This document shows, piece after piece, positions 7,413-14,938 of a stretch of DNA of 26,415 nt; the stretch's first letter is position 1, and the number at the start of each line of letters is the position of its first letter. The stretch comes from JAAZNO01 sp012798275 (GTDB taxonomy: Bacteria > Chloroflexota > Anaerolineae > B4-G1 > SLSP01). The notes under the pieces are model-generated. The model saw only the letters and a list, made by a program, of their open reading frames with translations. It was not told the origin of the DNA and did no database searches. The stretch is taken from NCBI GenBank assembly GCA_035347995.1, contig DAOPQD010000043.1, positions 1 through 26,415 on the forward strand. The letters are read 5' to 3'. The position numbers and the translations under genes are program-made.

Positions 7413-7447
7413 GGTAATATTAAAGTTTCATAGCAACCGATGGTGGC

Positions 7448-8158
7448 ATGTCCGAAAACAACGTTGCGATGAGCGCCGTACAGGCGCGTCTCGATTACAC
7501 CTTCCAACGTCCGGAGCTGTTGACTCTGGCGTTGACGCATCCCTCGTATGCTCATGAGCACCCTGAGGAAGGCGGCGAGGAGCATCACAATCAGCGCCTG
7601 GAGTTCCTCGGCGATGCGGTGCTGGATTTCCTCGTGGCTGCCTGGCTTTTTGAGCAGCACCCCGATTTTTCCGAAGGCCCGTTGACCCGCTTGCGGGCGA
7701 CGTTGGTCTGCACGGCGTCGCTGGCGCGGCTGGCAGTGGACCTCGGCGTGGACGCGGCCCTGCGGCTCGGACATGGCGAGGAGGAGAGCGGCGGGGGGAA
7801 GCGTCCCGCCAATCTCTGCGATGCGCTGGAAGCCCTGGTGGGAGCGCTGTATCTCGATGGCGGTCTGGAGAGCGTGTGGACGCGCCTGGAGCCGTGGTTC
7901 GCGCGTGAGGCGGAAACCATCCTCGCGGCAGAATCCTACCTCGATGCTAAGTCGCGCTTCCAGGAATGGGTGCAGGCGGAGACCGGCATCACCCCGACCT
8001 ATCGCATTGTCGGCGATAGCGGCCCCGATCACGCCAAGACTTTCATCGCCCAGGTGTTGTTGGGAGAGCGCGTGGTGGGCGAGGGGGTCGGATCGAGCAA
8101 GCGCGCGGCGGAACAGGCCGCGGCTCAGGCGGCGCTGGCGGCGCTGGGGGAGGGGTAA
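7448..8158 (+). CDS. rnc: Ribonuclease III
   Basis: 236 residues; cleaves double-stranded RNA in rRNA maturation and mRNA turnover. The catalytic domain carries the signature NQRLEFLGDAVLDF near residues 53-66, with the acidic residues of the active site, and the second acidic patch in LCDALEALVGALYLDGG. A double-stranded RNA-binding domain follows (about residues 162-234: SRFQEWVQAETG, then a KRAAEQAAAQAAL helix). Length is normal for the family. The start at 7448 has only a weak GGTGG before it; ATG codons downstream (for example MSAVQARLDY) are possible alternatives. It is followed after 87 bp by clpC in the same direction. Confidence 0.95.
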   Translation: MSENNVAMSAVQARLDYTFQRPELLTLALTHPSYAHEHPEEGGEEHHNQRLEFLGDAVLDFLVAAWLFEQHPDFSEGPLTRLRATLVCTASLARLAVDLGVDAALRLGHGEEESGGGKRPANLCDALEALVGALYLDGGLESVWTRLEPWFAREAETILAAESYLDAKSRFQEWVQAETGITPTYRIVGDSGPDHAKTFIAQVLLGERVVGEGVGSSKRAAEQAAAQAALAALGEG

Positions 8159-8178
8159 CGGGAGATGGGTCATGGGGG

Positions 8179-8209
8179 GAAGGTGTGAAAGTGCGAACGT
8201 GGGCACGTG
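8179..8209 (-). repeat. Short dispersed repeat R3, copy B
   Basis: Inverted copy of 923-953 (30 of 31 identical), here in the rnc-clpC spacer. It continues into a second GGGCACGTG word and then GATTCGCTGATT (8219-8230), a 12-mer that also occurs in the array upstream of the methyltransferase gene at about 17858-17869. Confidence 0.75.
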
Positions 8210-8245
8210 GGCACGTGAGTGATTCGCTGATTTGAGGGTAAGTCT

Positions 8246-10717
8246 ATGATGCGTTTTGATCGTTTTACCGAGCGTGCACAGGAAGCTGCACGGCGCGCTG
8301 TGGAATTGATGACCCATTATGGTCATAGTCAGGTGGACGTCGAGCATCTCCTGCTGGCGTTGGTGAATCAGCCGGAGGGCCTGGTGCCGGAGCTGCTGAC
8401 GGATTTGGGCGTGGAACCGGCATTGTTGGCGGAACAGCTCGATGGCATGTTGCGCGCGACCTCGCGCCCGGGCATCTACGGCGCGGGAGGACGGCAACAG
8501 GTGTTCAGCACCCCGCGCGTCAACCGCACGATCGAGCTCGCCGGCATCGAGGCCAGCCAGCTCAAGGACGAATACATCTCCACCGAACATCTGTTCCTGG
8601 CGATCCTGCAGGAACGCAACACCGCGGTGGCGCGGCTGCTGCAGGAGTTCAACCTCACCCGTGAACGTGCGCTGGAATCCCTGCAACGCCTGCGCGGCGG
8701 GCAGCACGTCACGCATCCGCAGGCAGAATCACAGTTCCGGGTGTTGGAAAAGTACAGCCGCGATCTGACCGCCATGGCGCGCGAGCAGCGGCTTGATCCC
8801 GTCATCGGGCGTGACGAAGAGATCACCCGGGTGATCCAGATCCTCGTTCGCCGCACTAAAAACAATCCCGTGCTCATCGGGGAGCCGGGTGTCGGCAAGA
8901 CGGCGATCGTCGAGGGGTTGGCCCAGAAAATCGTGCACGATGACGTGCCCGAAATCCTCAAGGGCAAGCGGATCTTGCAGCTGGACCTGGGAGGCCTGGT
9001 TGCCGGGACCCGTTTCCGCGGCGAGTTCGAGGAGCGGCTCAAGAACATCTTAGAGGAAGTGCAGCATGCGCAGGGGGAAGTCATCCTCTTCATTGACGAA
9101 CTGCACACCGTGGTGGGTGCCGGCAATGCGGCCGGCGCGCTGGATGCCTCTAACATGATCAAGCCGGCGCTCGCGCGCGGGGAACTGCAATGTGTCGGCG
9201 CGACGACGCTCGACGAATACCGCCAATACATCGAGCGCGACGGGGCGCTCGAACGTCGCTTCGCCCCGGTCTTCGTCGAGGAACCCTCGGTCGAGGACAC
9301 CATCGAGATGCTGCGCGGCCTCGCCAGGCGCTACGAGGCGCATCACCGGGTGACCATCAGCGACAGCGCCCTGGTGGCGGCAGCGCAGCTTTCCCATCGC
9401 TACGTGACCGATCGCCATCTGCCGGACAAGGCGATTGATGTGATGGACGAGGCGGCTGCGCGTTTGCGGGTGCGCCTCTACACGCTGCCGCCCGATCTCA
9501 AGCGCCTGGAGGACGAGTTGCGGCGTCTCCGCGCGGAAGAGGAAGCGGCGGGCGCGGCGCGCGATTACGAGCGGGCTGCAGAGATCAAGGTGCAGCGGCT
9601 GCGGTTGGAACAGGCCTTTGAAAAGCAGCGCGGCGAATGGCTGGACACCCATCACCTCGATGAGACCGTGGAGGCCGCCGACATCGCGGCCGTCGTCTCC
9701 GCGTGGACGGGGATCCCTGTCTCCCAGGTCATGGAAAGCGAGGCGCAGAAGTTGCTGCGCATGGAAGAGGCCTTGGGGGAGCGCATCGTCGGGCAACAGG
9801 AAGCGCTCCATGCCATCGCGGATGCGATTCGTCGCGCCCGCGCCGGGCTGAAGGACCCGCGTCGCCCCATTGGCACTTTCCTGTTCCTGGGCGCGTCGGG
9901 CGTCGGGAAGACGGAGACGGCCAAGGCGCTGGCGGCTTTCCTCTTTGATGATGAGGACGCGCTGCTGCGGGTGGACATGAGCGAATACCGGGAGGCGCAC
10001 ACCGTCTCGCGGCTGTTTGGCGCGCCGCCGGGCTACGTGGGCTACGAGCAGGGCGGACAGCTCACCGAAGCGGTGCGGCGACGTCCCTATCAGGTCGTGC
10101 TCTTCGACGAGATCGAAAAGGCGCACGCCGACGTGTGGAACACTTTGTTGCAGATTCTCGATGAGGGGCGGCTGACTGACGGGCAGGGCCATGTGGTGGA
10201 CTTCCGTCACACGCTCATCATCATGACCTCCAACGTGGGGACGGAAATGCTGCGGCGCGGCGGGGCGTTGGGATTTGTCCATGCCGGTGCGGCGGAAGAG
10301 GACAACGCGCGTCAGCGGGTGCTGGCCGCCTTGCGGCAGACCTTCCGCCCGGAATTCCTCAACCGGGTGGACGAGATCATCGTCTTTGGGCCGCTCACCC
10401 TGGAGGACATGGAGCGGATTGTCCATTTGCAGATGCAGGAAGTCGCGGCGCGGTTGCAGGAATATGGCTTGCGCGTGCGGCTCCTGCCGGCTGCCGCGCG
10501 GTGGCTGGCGCAGCAGGGCTATGATCCGCAATACGGCGCGCGTCCCCTGCGCCGGGCGATTCAGCGCTATGTTGAAAGCCCGCTGAGCCTCCGCATTCTG
10601 AGCGGCGATTTGGGCCCCGATACCCTGGTGGAAATTGATCTGGAGGGAGAGGAGCTGGTTTTCCGTCCTCAGGCCGCCGCGGTGACGATGGAGGCTCCTG
10701 TTGAGAAGATGACATAA
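8246..10717 (+). CDS. clpC: ClpC-type AAA+ unfoldase, ATPase subunit of Clp protease
   Basis: 823 residues; unfolds proteins for degradation by ClpP. Domain order: double Clp_N repeat (about 1-145), AAA+ module 1 with Walker A GEPGVGKT (212-219), Walker B ILFIDE (280-285) and arginine finger region ERRF (336-339), a short middle region with a UVR-like motif (about 428-455, RDYERAAEIKVQRL), AAA+ module 2 with Walker A GASGVGKT (549-556) and Walker B VVLFDE (617-622), and a C-terminal D2-small domain. The short middle region favours ClpC over ClpB. Two adjacent ATG codons (8246 and 8249) are both possible starts, with GAGGG upstream. No clpP, ctsR or mcsA gene is adjacent, unlike the Bacillus operon. 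Confidence 0.95.
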   Translation: MMRFDRFTERAQEAARRAVELMTHYGHSQVDVEHLLLALVNQPEGLVPELLTDLGVEPALLAEQLDGMLRATSRPGIYGAGGRQQVFSTPRVNRTIELAGIEASQLKDEYISTEHLFLAILQERNTAVARLLQEFNLTRERALESLQRLRGGQHVTHPQAESQFRVLEKYSRDLTAMAREQRLDPVIGRDEEITRVIQILVRRTKNNPVLIGEPGVGKTAIVEGLAQKIVHDDVPEILKGKRILQLDLGGLVAGTRFRGEFEERLKNILEEVQHAQGEVILFIDELHTVVGAGNAAGALDASNMIKPALARGELQCVGATTLDEYRQYIERDGALERRFAPVFVEEPSVEDTIEMLRGLARRYEAHHRVTISDSALVAAAQLSHRYVTDRHLPDKAIDVMDEAAARLRVRLYTLPPDLKRLEDELRRLRAEEEAAGAARDYERAAEIKVQRLRLEQAFEKQRGEWLDTHHLDETVEAADIAAVVSAWTGIPVSQVMESEAQKLLRMEEALGERIVGQQEALHAIADAIRRARAGLKDPRRPIGTFLFLGASGVGKTETAKALAAFLFDDEDALLRVDMSEYREAHTVSRLFGAPPGYVGYEQGGQLTEAVRRRPYQVVLFDEIEKAHADVWNTLLQILDEGRLTDGQGHVVDFRHTLIIMTSNVGTEMLRRGGALGFVHAGAAEEDNARQRVLAALRQTFRPEFLNRVDEIIVFGPLTLEDMERIVHLQMQEVAARLQEYGLRVRLLPAAARWLAQQGYDPQYGARPLRRAIQRYVESPLSLRILSGDLGPDTLVEIDLEGEELVFRPQAAAVTMEAPVEKMT

Positions 10718-10809
10718 TACCGCAATGTTTTCCCGGGGGCCTCAAAAGTGATATTCTGCACCGGCAACAAGGCCTTTTCCCTCTGGTCATGTTGCCAAAC
10801 TTGCGGTAT
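10717..10809 (+). promoter_or_regulatory. Inverted repeat and promoter upstream of the BMP transporter
   Basis: ATACCGCAA (10717-10725) and its exact complement TTGCGGTAT (10801-10809) lie 84 bp apart centre to centre. The second half-site falls in the spacer of a strong promoter candidate: TTGCCA (10792-10797), 16 bp, TATAAC (10814-10819). This suits a repressor that binds both sites and loops DNA over about eight turns. Alternatively, if read through from clpC, the pair could close an RNA domain: inside are GGCCT/AGGCC (10738-10742, 10770-10774) and GGCAAC/GTTGCC (10763-10768, 10791-10796), which would cross as a pseudoknot. Confidence 0.45.
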
Positions 10810-10819
10810 GATGTATAAC
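10792..10819 (+). promoter_or_regulatory. Sigma-70-like promoter of the BMP transporter operon
   Basis: TTGCCA and TATAAC each differ from consensus at one position and are separated by 16 bp. The predicted start, near 10826, gives a leader of about 180 nt before the lipoprotein gene. Confidence 0.6.
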
Positions 10820-10827
10820 TAAAGCAG

Positions 10828-10911
10828 GCGCCTATCAGGGAGTCTGCAAGTGGTGTTACACTTCTATCCAAGGGGTGCACTTTTAAGGAGGTGGTGCAAT
10901 CGCATAGGCGC
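10828..10911 (+). ncRNA. Candidate structured leader (three-way junction)
   Basis: Starts at the predicted transcription start. Three exact stems are possible: P1 GCGCCTAT/ATAGGCGC (10828-10835, 10904-10911), P2 AAGTG/CACTT (10848-10852, 10859-10863, 6-nt loop), P3 TGCAC/GTGCA (10876-10880, 10894-10898) whose loop contains AAGGAGGT. The layout is that of a closed three-way junction, but it lacks the conserved bases of purine riboswitches and of other classes I know. No terminator is seen between it and the gene, so any control would act otherwise. Folding is by eye. Confidence 0.35.
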
Positions 10912-11008
10912 AGAGATACATGAAGGGGTCCCATTTGGTTGTGAAGTTTCCAATCCTGTCGTTTGAAATCTGGAATCTGAAACTTTGAAATTCTGAAGGA
11001 GGAGTCCT

Positions 11009-13087
11009 ATGTTGAAAAAATTTTGGGCTGTGTTGAGCCTGATGTTGATTGCCAGCATGGTGTTGGCCGCGTGTGGTGCTACGCCTACGGCTACGCCCAC
11101 GCAAGAAGCGACGCAGCAGCCGACCCAGGAGCCCACGCCGACCCTCAAGGTGGGCATGGTCACTGACATGGGCGGCATTGACGATAAGTCCTTCAACGCG
11201 ACGGCGTGGAAGGGCGTCGAGATGGCGATTGCGGACCTGGGGATTGACGGGTCGTACCTCGAGTCGCAGCAGCAGACGGATTACGCGACGAACATCACGC
11301 AGTACATCAACCAGGGAGCCAATCTCATCGTGACGGTGGGCTTCTTGCTGGCCGATGACACTGCCAAGTTCGCGGCGGAGAATCCTGACGTCAACTTCGC
11401 CATCGTGGACAACAGCTCGCTGGGCCCGAACGTGCGGGGTCTGACCTTCGCCACCGATCAAGCCGGGTTCCTGGCGGGGTACGTGGCGGCGGCCGCGACG
11501 AAGACAGGCAAGGTCGCCACCTTCGGCGGCATCAACATCCCGACGGTCACCATCTTCATGGTGGGCTTCGAGGCCGGTGTGAAGTACTACAACCAGCAGA
11601 AGGGTACGAACGTGCAGGTGCTGGGTTGGGACACGGCCAAGAACAACGGGGTGTTCGCGGGGAACTTCGAGTCCACGGATGACGGTCGCCGCATCGCGGA
11701 GGAGTTCATGTCCGAGGGCGCTGACATCGTCATGCCCGTGGCGGGCCCGGTGGGTCTGGGAAGCGCGCAGGCAGTGCAGGAGCATGGCAACGCCTGGGTC
11801 ATCGGTGTGGACACCGACTGGACCATCAGCGCGGCGCAGTACAAGGACGTCGTGCTCACCAGCGTGATGAAGAAGATGGACGTGGCCGTGTATGACACCA
11901 TCAAGATGGTGATGGACCCGAACTTCAAGGGATTCAACGGCGAGAACTACGTGGGCACGCTGGCGAATGACGGCGTGGACATCGCTCCCGTGGCGGCTGG
12001 CGCTGTACCTGCCGATGTGCTCAAGGAAATTGAGACCATCAAGCAGGGCATCATTGACGGCAAGATTGACACGGGCTGGGACGCTTATCTGAAGGCCCTG
12101 GAGAGTCCAGAGCCCACGCCGACCCTCAAGGTAGGCATGGTCACCGACATGGGGGGCATTGACGATAAGTCCTTCAACGCGACGGCGTGGAAGGGCGTCG
12201 AGATGGCGATTGCGGACCTGGGGATTGACGGGTCGTACCTCGAGTCGCAGCAGCAGACGGATTACGCGACGAACATCACGCAGTACATCAACCAGGGAGC
12301 CAATCTCATCGTGACGGTGGGCTTCTTGCTGGCCGATGACACTGCCAAGTTCGCGGCGGAGAATCCTGACGTCAACTTCGCCATCGTGGACAACAGCTCG
12401 CTGGGCCCGAACGTGCGGGGTCTGACCTTCGCCACCGATCAAGCCGGGTTCCTGGCGGGGTACGTGGCGGCGGCCGCGACGAAGACAGGCAAGGTCGCCA
12501 CCTTCGGCGGCATCAACATCCCGACGGTCACCATCTTCATGGTGGGCTTCGAGGCCGGTGTGAAGTACTACAACCAGCAGAAGGGTACGAACGTGCAGGT
12601 GCTGGGTTGGGACACGGCCAAGAACAACGGGGTGTTCGCGGGGAACTTCGAGTCCACGGATGACGGTCGCCGCATCGCGGAGGAGTTCATGTCCGAGGGC
12701 GCTGACATCGTCATGCCCGTGGCGGGCCCGGTGGGTCTGGGAAGCGCGCAGGCAGTGCAGGAGCATGGCAACGCCTGGGTCATCGGTGTGGACACCGACT
12801 GGACCATCAGCGCGGCGCAGTACAAGGACGTCGTGCTCACCAGCGTGATGAAGAAGATGGACGTGGCCGTGTATGACACCATCAAGATGGTGATGGACCC
12901 GAACTTCAAGGGATTCAACGGCGAGAACTACGTGGGCACGCTGGCGAATGACGGCGTGGACATCGCTCCCGTGGCGGCTGGCGCTGTACCTGCCGATGTG
13001 CTCAAGGAAATTGAGACCATCAAGCAGGGCATCATTGACGGCAAGATTGACACGGGCTGGGACGCTTATCTGGCGAGCCTCCAGTAA
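11009..13087 (+). CDS. BMP/PnrA-family substrate-binding lipoprotein with duplicated binding domain
   Basis: 692 residues. A lipoprotein signal peptide ends in the lipobox LAAC, with the lipidated Cys at 22, followed by a TPT/Gln-rich linker. Domain 1 (about 46-366) begins with KVGMVTDMGGIDDKSFN, typical of BMP family proteins (PnrA/TmpC, Bacillus NupN), and includes VIGVDTDW and VLTSVMKKMDVAVYD near its end. Domain 2 (about 373-692) is practically identical. Usual family length is about 350, so this is a double protein. It captures the ligand, probably a purine or pyrimidine nucleoside, outside the membrane for the ABC importer that follows. AAGGAGGAG precedes the ATG. A terminator follows the stop. 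The exact duplication could be recent, homogenised, or an assembly fault. Confidence 0.9.
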   Translation: MLKKFWAVLSLMLIASMVLAACGATPTATPTQEATQQPTQEPTPTLKVGMVTDMGGIDDKSFNATAWKGVEMAIADLGIDGSYLESQQQTDYATNITQYINQGANLIVTVGFLLADDTAKFAAENPDVNFAIVDNSSLGPNVRGLTFATDQAGFLAGYVAAAATKTGKVATFGGINIPTVTIFMVGFEAGVKYYNQQKGTNVQVLGWDTAKNNGVFAGNFESTDDGRRIAEEFMSEGADIVMPVAGPVGLGSAQAVQEHGNAWVIGVDTDWTISAAQYKDVVLTSVMKKMDVAVYDTIKMVMDPNFKGFNGENYVGTLANDGVDIAPVAAGAVPADVLKEIETIKQGIIDGKIDTGWDAYLKALESPEPTPTLKVGMVTDMGGIDDKSFNATAWKGVEMAIADLGIDGSYLESQQQTDYATNITQYINQGANLIVTVGFLLADDTAKFAAENPDVNFAIVDNSSLGPNVRGLTFATDQAGFLAGYVAAAATKTGKVATFGGINIPTVTIFMVGFEAGVKYYNQQKGTNVQVLGWDTAKNNGVFAGNFESTDDGRRIAEEFMSEGADIVMPVAGPVGLGSAQAVQEHGNAWVIGVDTDWTISAAQYKDVVLTSVMKKMDVAVYDTIKMVMDPNFKGFNGENYVGTLANDGVDIAPVAAGAVPADVLKEIETIKQGIIDGKIDTGWDAYLASLQ
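11131..13074 (+). repeat. 981-bp in-frame tandem duplication inside the lipoprotein gene
   Basis: The block starting at 11131 recurs from 12112, a period of 981 bp (327 codons). Near the start three single-base differences are seen (GGTGGGC to GGTAGGC, CACTGAC to CACCGAC, GGGCGG to GGGGGG); from about 11182/12163 to 12093/13074 I found no difference by eye. The copies then diverge: the first runs into a KALESPEPTPT linker, the second ends in ASLQ and stop. The linker repeats the EPTPTLKV of the N-terminus. Confidence 0.93.
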
Positions 13088-13101
13088 TCTGTGTGGGCCG
13101 A

Positions 13102-13134
13102 GGGCGGCGTTGCAGGGGCGACGCCGCCCTTTGC
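13102..13134 (+). terminator. Terminator/attenuator after the lipoprotein gene
   Basis: Stem GGGCGGCGT (13102-13110) with ACGCCGCCC (13121-13129), 10-nt loop, followed by TTTGCTC. The short T-run suggests partial termination, which would make more binding protein than membrane components, as is common in ABC importer operons. Confidence 0.65.
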
Positions 13135-13159
13135 TCAGCTGGAGCATTTTCGGCTCTGG

Positions 13160-13216
13160 CCTGCCCGAAGACCGATGACCGTTCTGCTGTCCCCGGCCTT
13201 CGGGCGGCCGGGCAGG
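13160..13216 (+). promoter_or_regulatory. Mutually exclusive hairpins between importer genes
   Basis: Three exact pairings share bases and cannot all form: CCTGCCCG/CGGGCAGG (13160-13167, 13209-13216), GCCCGAAG/CTTCGGGC (13163-13170, 13198-13205) and CCCGGCC/GGCCGGG (13192-13198, 13206-13212). The first and third can nest; the second competes with both. This could be an RNA switch or only a GC-rich stabilising hairpin. Confidence 0.4.
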
Positions 13217-13405
13217 AAGGAACTTTGCCGCTGGGGGGTAGGGTGATGGGAGCGGGAGAACCCTGAGCGGCGCCGCATGATTTGACCCCCTGCCGTTGTG
13301 ACGATCGGTGCGGCAAGTATCAGCTAGCCCGGCCATTACCCCCATCCCATCTCATTAGATCTGCTTCACACATTGCGTTTCGATCGCAGGAAAGGAGCAA
13401 ACTGC

Positions 13406-14938
13406 ATGCCCCCAGTTCTGGAATTAAAAGGCATTACCAAGCACTTCCCCGGAGTTCTGGCGAATGATCATATTGATCTGACGCTGAATGAAGGGGAAGT
13501 GCTCGCACTTCTGGGCGAGAATGGGGCCGGCAAAAGCACACTCATGAATGTGCTCTATGGCCTGTATGCGCCCGACGAGGGTGAAATCTGGGTTCGCGGG
13601 AAGAAAGTGGAGATTCACAGTCCCAATGACGCGATCGCCTTGGGCATCGGCATGGTGCATCAGCACTTCATGCTGGTGCCGGTGCTGACGGTGACCGAAA
13701 ACGTCATGTTGGGGATGGAAAGCATTAAGAATGGGATTTTCCTGGATCGGGAGAGCGCCGCTAAGCGGGTCCGCGAAATCTCCGAACGCTACCACCTGGA
13801 ATTGAACCCCGATGATTTGGTTGGCAATCTGCCCGTGGGCCTGCAACAACGGGTGGAAATCATCAAACTGCTGTACCGCAAAGCCGACATTCTGATCTTT
13901 GACGAGCCGACTGCCGTGCTCACGCCGCAAGAAGTCGAAGGCTTCTTCGAGATGGTACGGACGCTGATTGCGCAGGGCAAATCGGTGATCTTCATCTCGC
14001 ATAAGCTAAAGGAAGTGCTGGCGCTCTCGAACCAGATTGCGGTGTTGCGGCGCGGCCAGCTGGTAGGCATGGCGGATCCCCATCAGACAGATGAACGCCA
14101 TCTGGCCTCGTTGATGGTGGGTCGCGAGGTCATCCTCACCGTGCCGAAGGAGCCGGCGCAACCCCAGGAGGTCGTGCTTGCCGTCGAGGGGTTGAAGGTC
14201 ATGGGCGACCGGGGCGAGATGGCGGTCAAAGGGATCGGTTTTGACATCCGCGCCGGCGAGATTGTGGGCGTTGCGGGCGTGCAGGGCAATGGTCAGACCG
14301 AGCTGGTCGAGGCGTTGACCGGCCTGCGCCGGGTGGTAGATGGCGTCATCACCGTCGTGGGGGCGAACGTCACTCACGCGACGCCGCGGCTCATCACCGA
14401 AACGGGCACGGCACATATTCCCGAAGATCGTCAGCGGGATGGGTTGGTGTTAGGCTATCCCATCGCTGATAATCTGATCCTGAACACGTATTATCTGCCG
14501 CCGGTGGCGAAGGGGCTGGCGCTGCAAGAGCCGGCGATCCGCGAACGCGCGGAGCGGCTGGTGAAGGAATATGATGTGCGCACGCCGAGCATTTTCACGC
14601 ACGTTGGGAATCTGTCGGGCGGGAATCAGCAGAAAGTGATTGTCGCGCGGGAGTTGAGCCGCGACGTGAAGCTCGTCATCGCCTCGCAACCGACGCGCGG
14701 GTTGGACGTCGGCTCGATCGAGTACATTCACTCGCAGCTGGTGCAGAAACGCGATCAGGGCGCCGGCGTGCTGTTGGTCTCGGCGGAACTGGATGAGGTC
14801 CTCTCGTTGGCGGATCGCGTCATCGTGATGTTCGACGGGCGGATTATGGGCATTGTCCCCATTGCCACAGCAACCAAAGAGGAAATCGGGTTGTTGATGG
14901 CCGGCGTGCATGCACTTGCACAGGAGGCGGCGGGATGA
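13406..14938 (+). CDS. ABC importer ATPase, double nucleotide-binding domain (NupO/RbsA-like)
   Basis: 510 residues holding two fused ATPase domains. Domain 1: Walker A GENGAGKST (37-45), Q-loop region MVHQHFML, family-typical signature LPVGLQQRVE (142-151), Walker B ILIFDEPTA (162-170), switch His in FISHK. Domain 2: degenerate P-loop GVQGNGQTE (291-299), signature LSGGNQQK (403-410), and LVIASQPTRGLD (423-434), where the Walker B Asp-Glu is replaced; this pattern, one active and one degenerate site, is known in RbsA and NupO-type proteins. It powers import together with the two permeases. Start 13406 is preferred over an upstream TTG at 13373 because AAAGGAG precedes it. Its stop overlaps the next start (ATGA). 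Confidence 0.93.
   Translation: MPPVLELKGITKHFPGVLANDHIDLTLNEGEVLALLGENGAGKSTLMNVLYGLYAPDEGEIWVRGKKVEIHSPNDAIALGIGMVHQHFMLVPVLTVTENVMLGMESIKNGIFLDRESAAKRVREISERYHLELNPDDLVGNLPVGLQQRVEIIKLLYRKADILIFDEPTAVLTPQEVEGFFEMVRTLIAQGKSVIFISHKLKEVLALSNQIAVLRRGQLVGMADPHQTDERHLASLMVGREVILTVPKEPAQPQEVVLAVEGLKVMGDRGEMAVKGIGFDIRAGEIVGVAGVQGNGQTELVEALTGLRRVVDGVITVVGANVTHATPRLITETGTAHIPEDRQRDGLVLGYPIADNLILNTYYLPPVAKGLALQEPAIRERAERLVKEYDVRTPSIFTHVGNLSGGNQQKVIVARELSRDVKLVIASQPTRGLDVGSIEYIHSQLVQKRDQGAGVLLVSAELDEVLSLADRVIVMFDGRIMGIVPIATATKEEIGLLMAGVHALAQEAAG

Larger units (their letters stand above)
13088..13405. other. Intercistronic region between lipoprotein and ATPase genes
   Basis: 318 bp without a supported gene. 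It holds a terminator (13102-13134), a set of competing hairpins (13160-13216), and further short inverted repeats such as TGCCG/CGGCA (13291-13295, 13310-13314). The last 30 bp carry the ATPase ribosome-binding site. No internal promoter was convincing. Confidence 0.6.

Noticed and set aside
9050..10531. Long minus-strand open frame opposite clpC
   Set aside because: Complement of a well-conserved AAA+ gene, with no recognisable domain or ribosome-binding site.
8246..10717. ClpB instead of ClpC
   Set aside because: The middle region between the AAA+ modules is short and UVR-like, not the long coiled coil of ClpB.
10890..10903. T-box-like GGTGGTGCAATCGC in the importer leader
   Set aside because: It lacks the ACCGCG core, there is no downstream terminator, and the operon is not an amino-acid or tRNA-synthetase unit.
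10883..13345. Long open frame (820 codons) on the minus strand opposite the lipoprotein gene
   Set aside because: It mirrors the codon pattern of the GC-rich lipoprotein gene, duplicates with it, is His/Arg-rich, and has no domain. It is a shadow frame.
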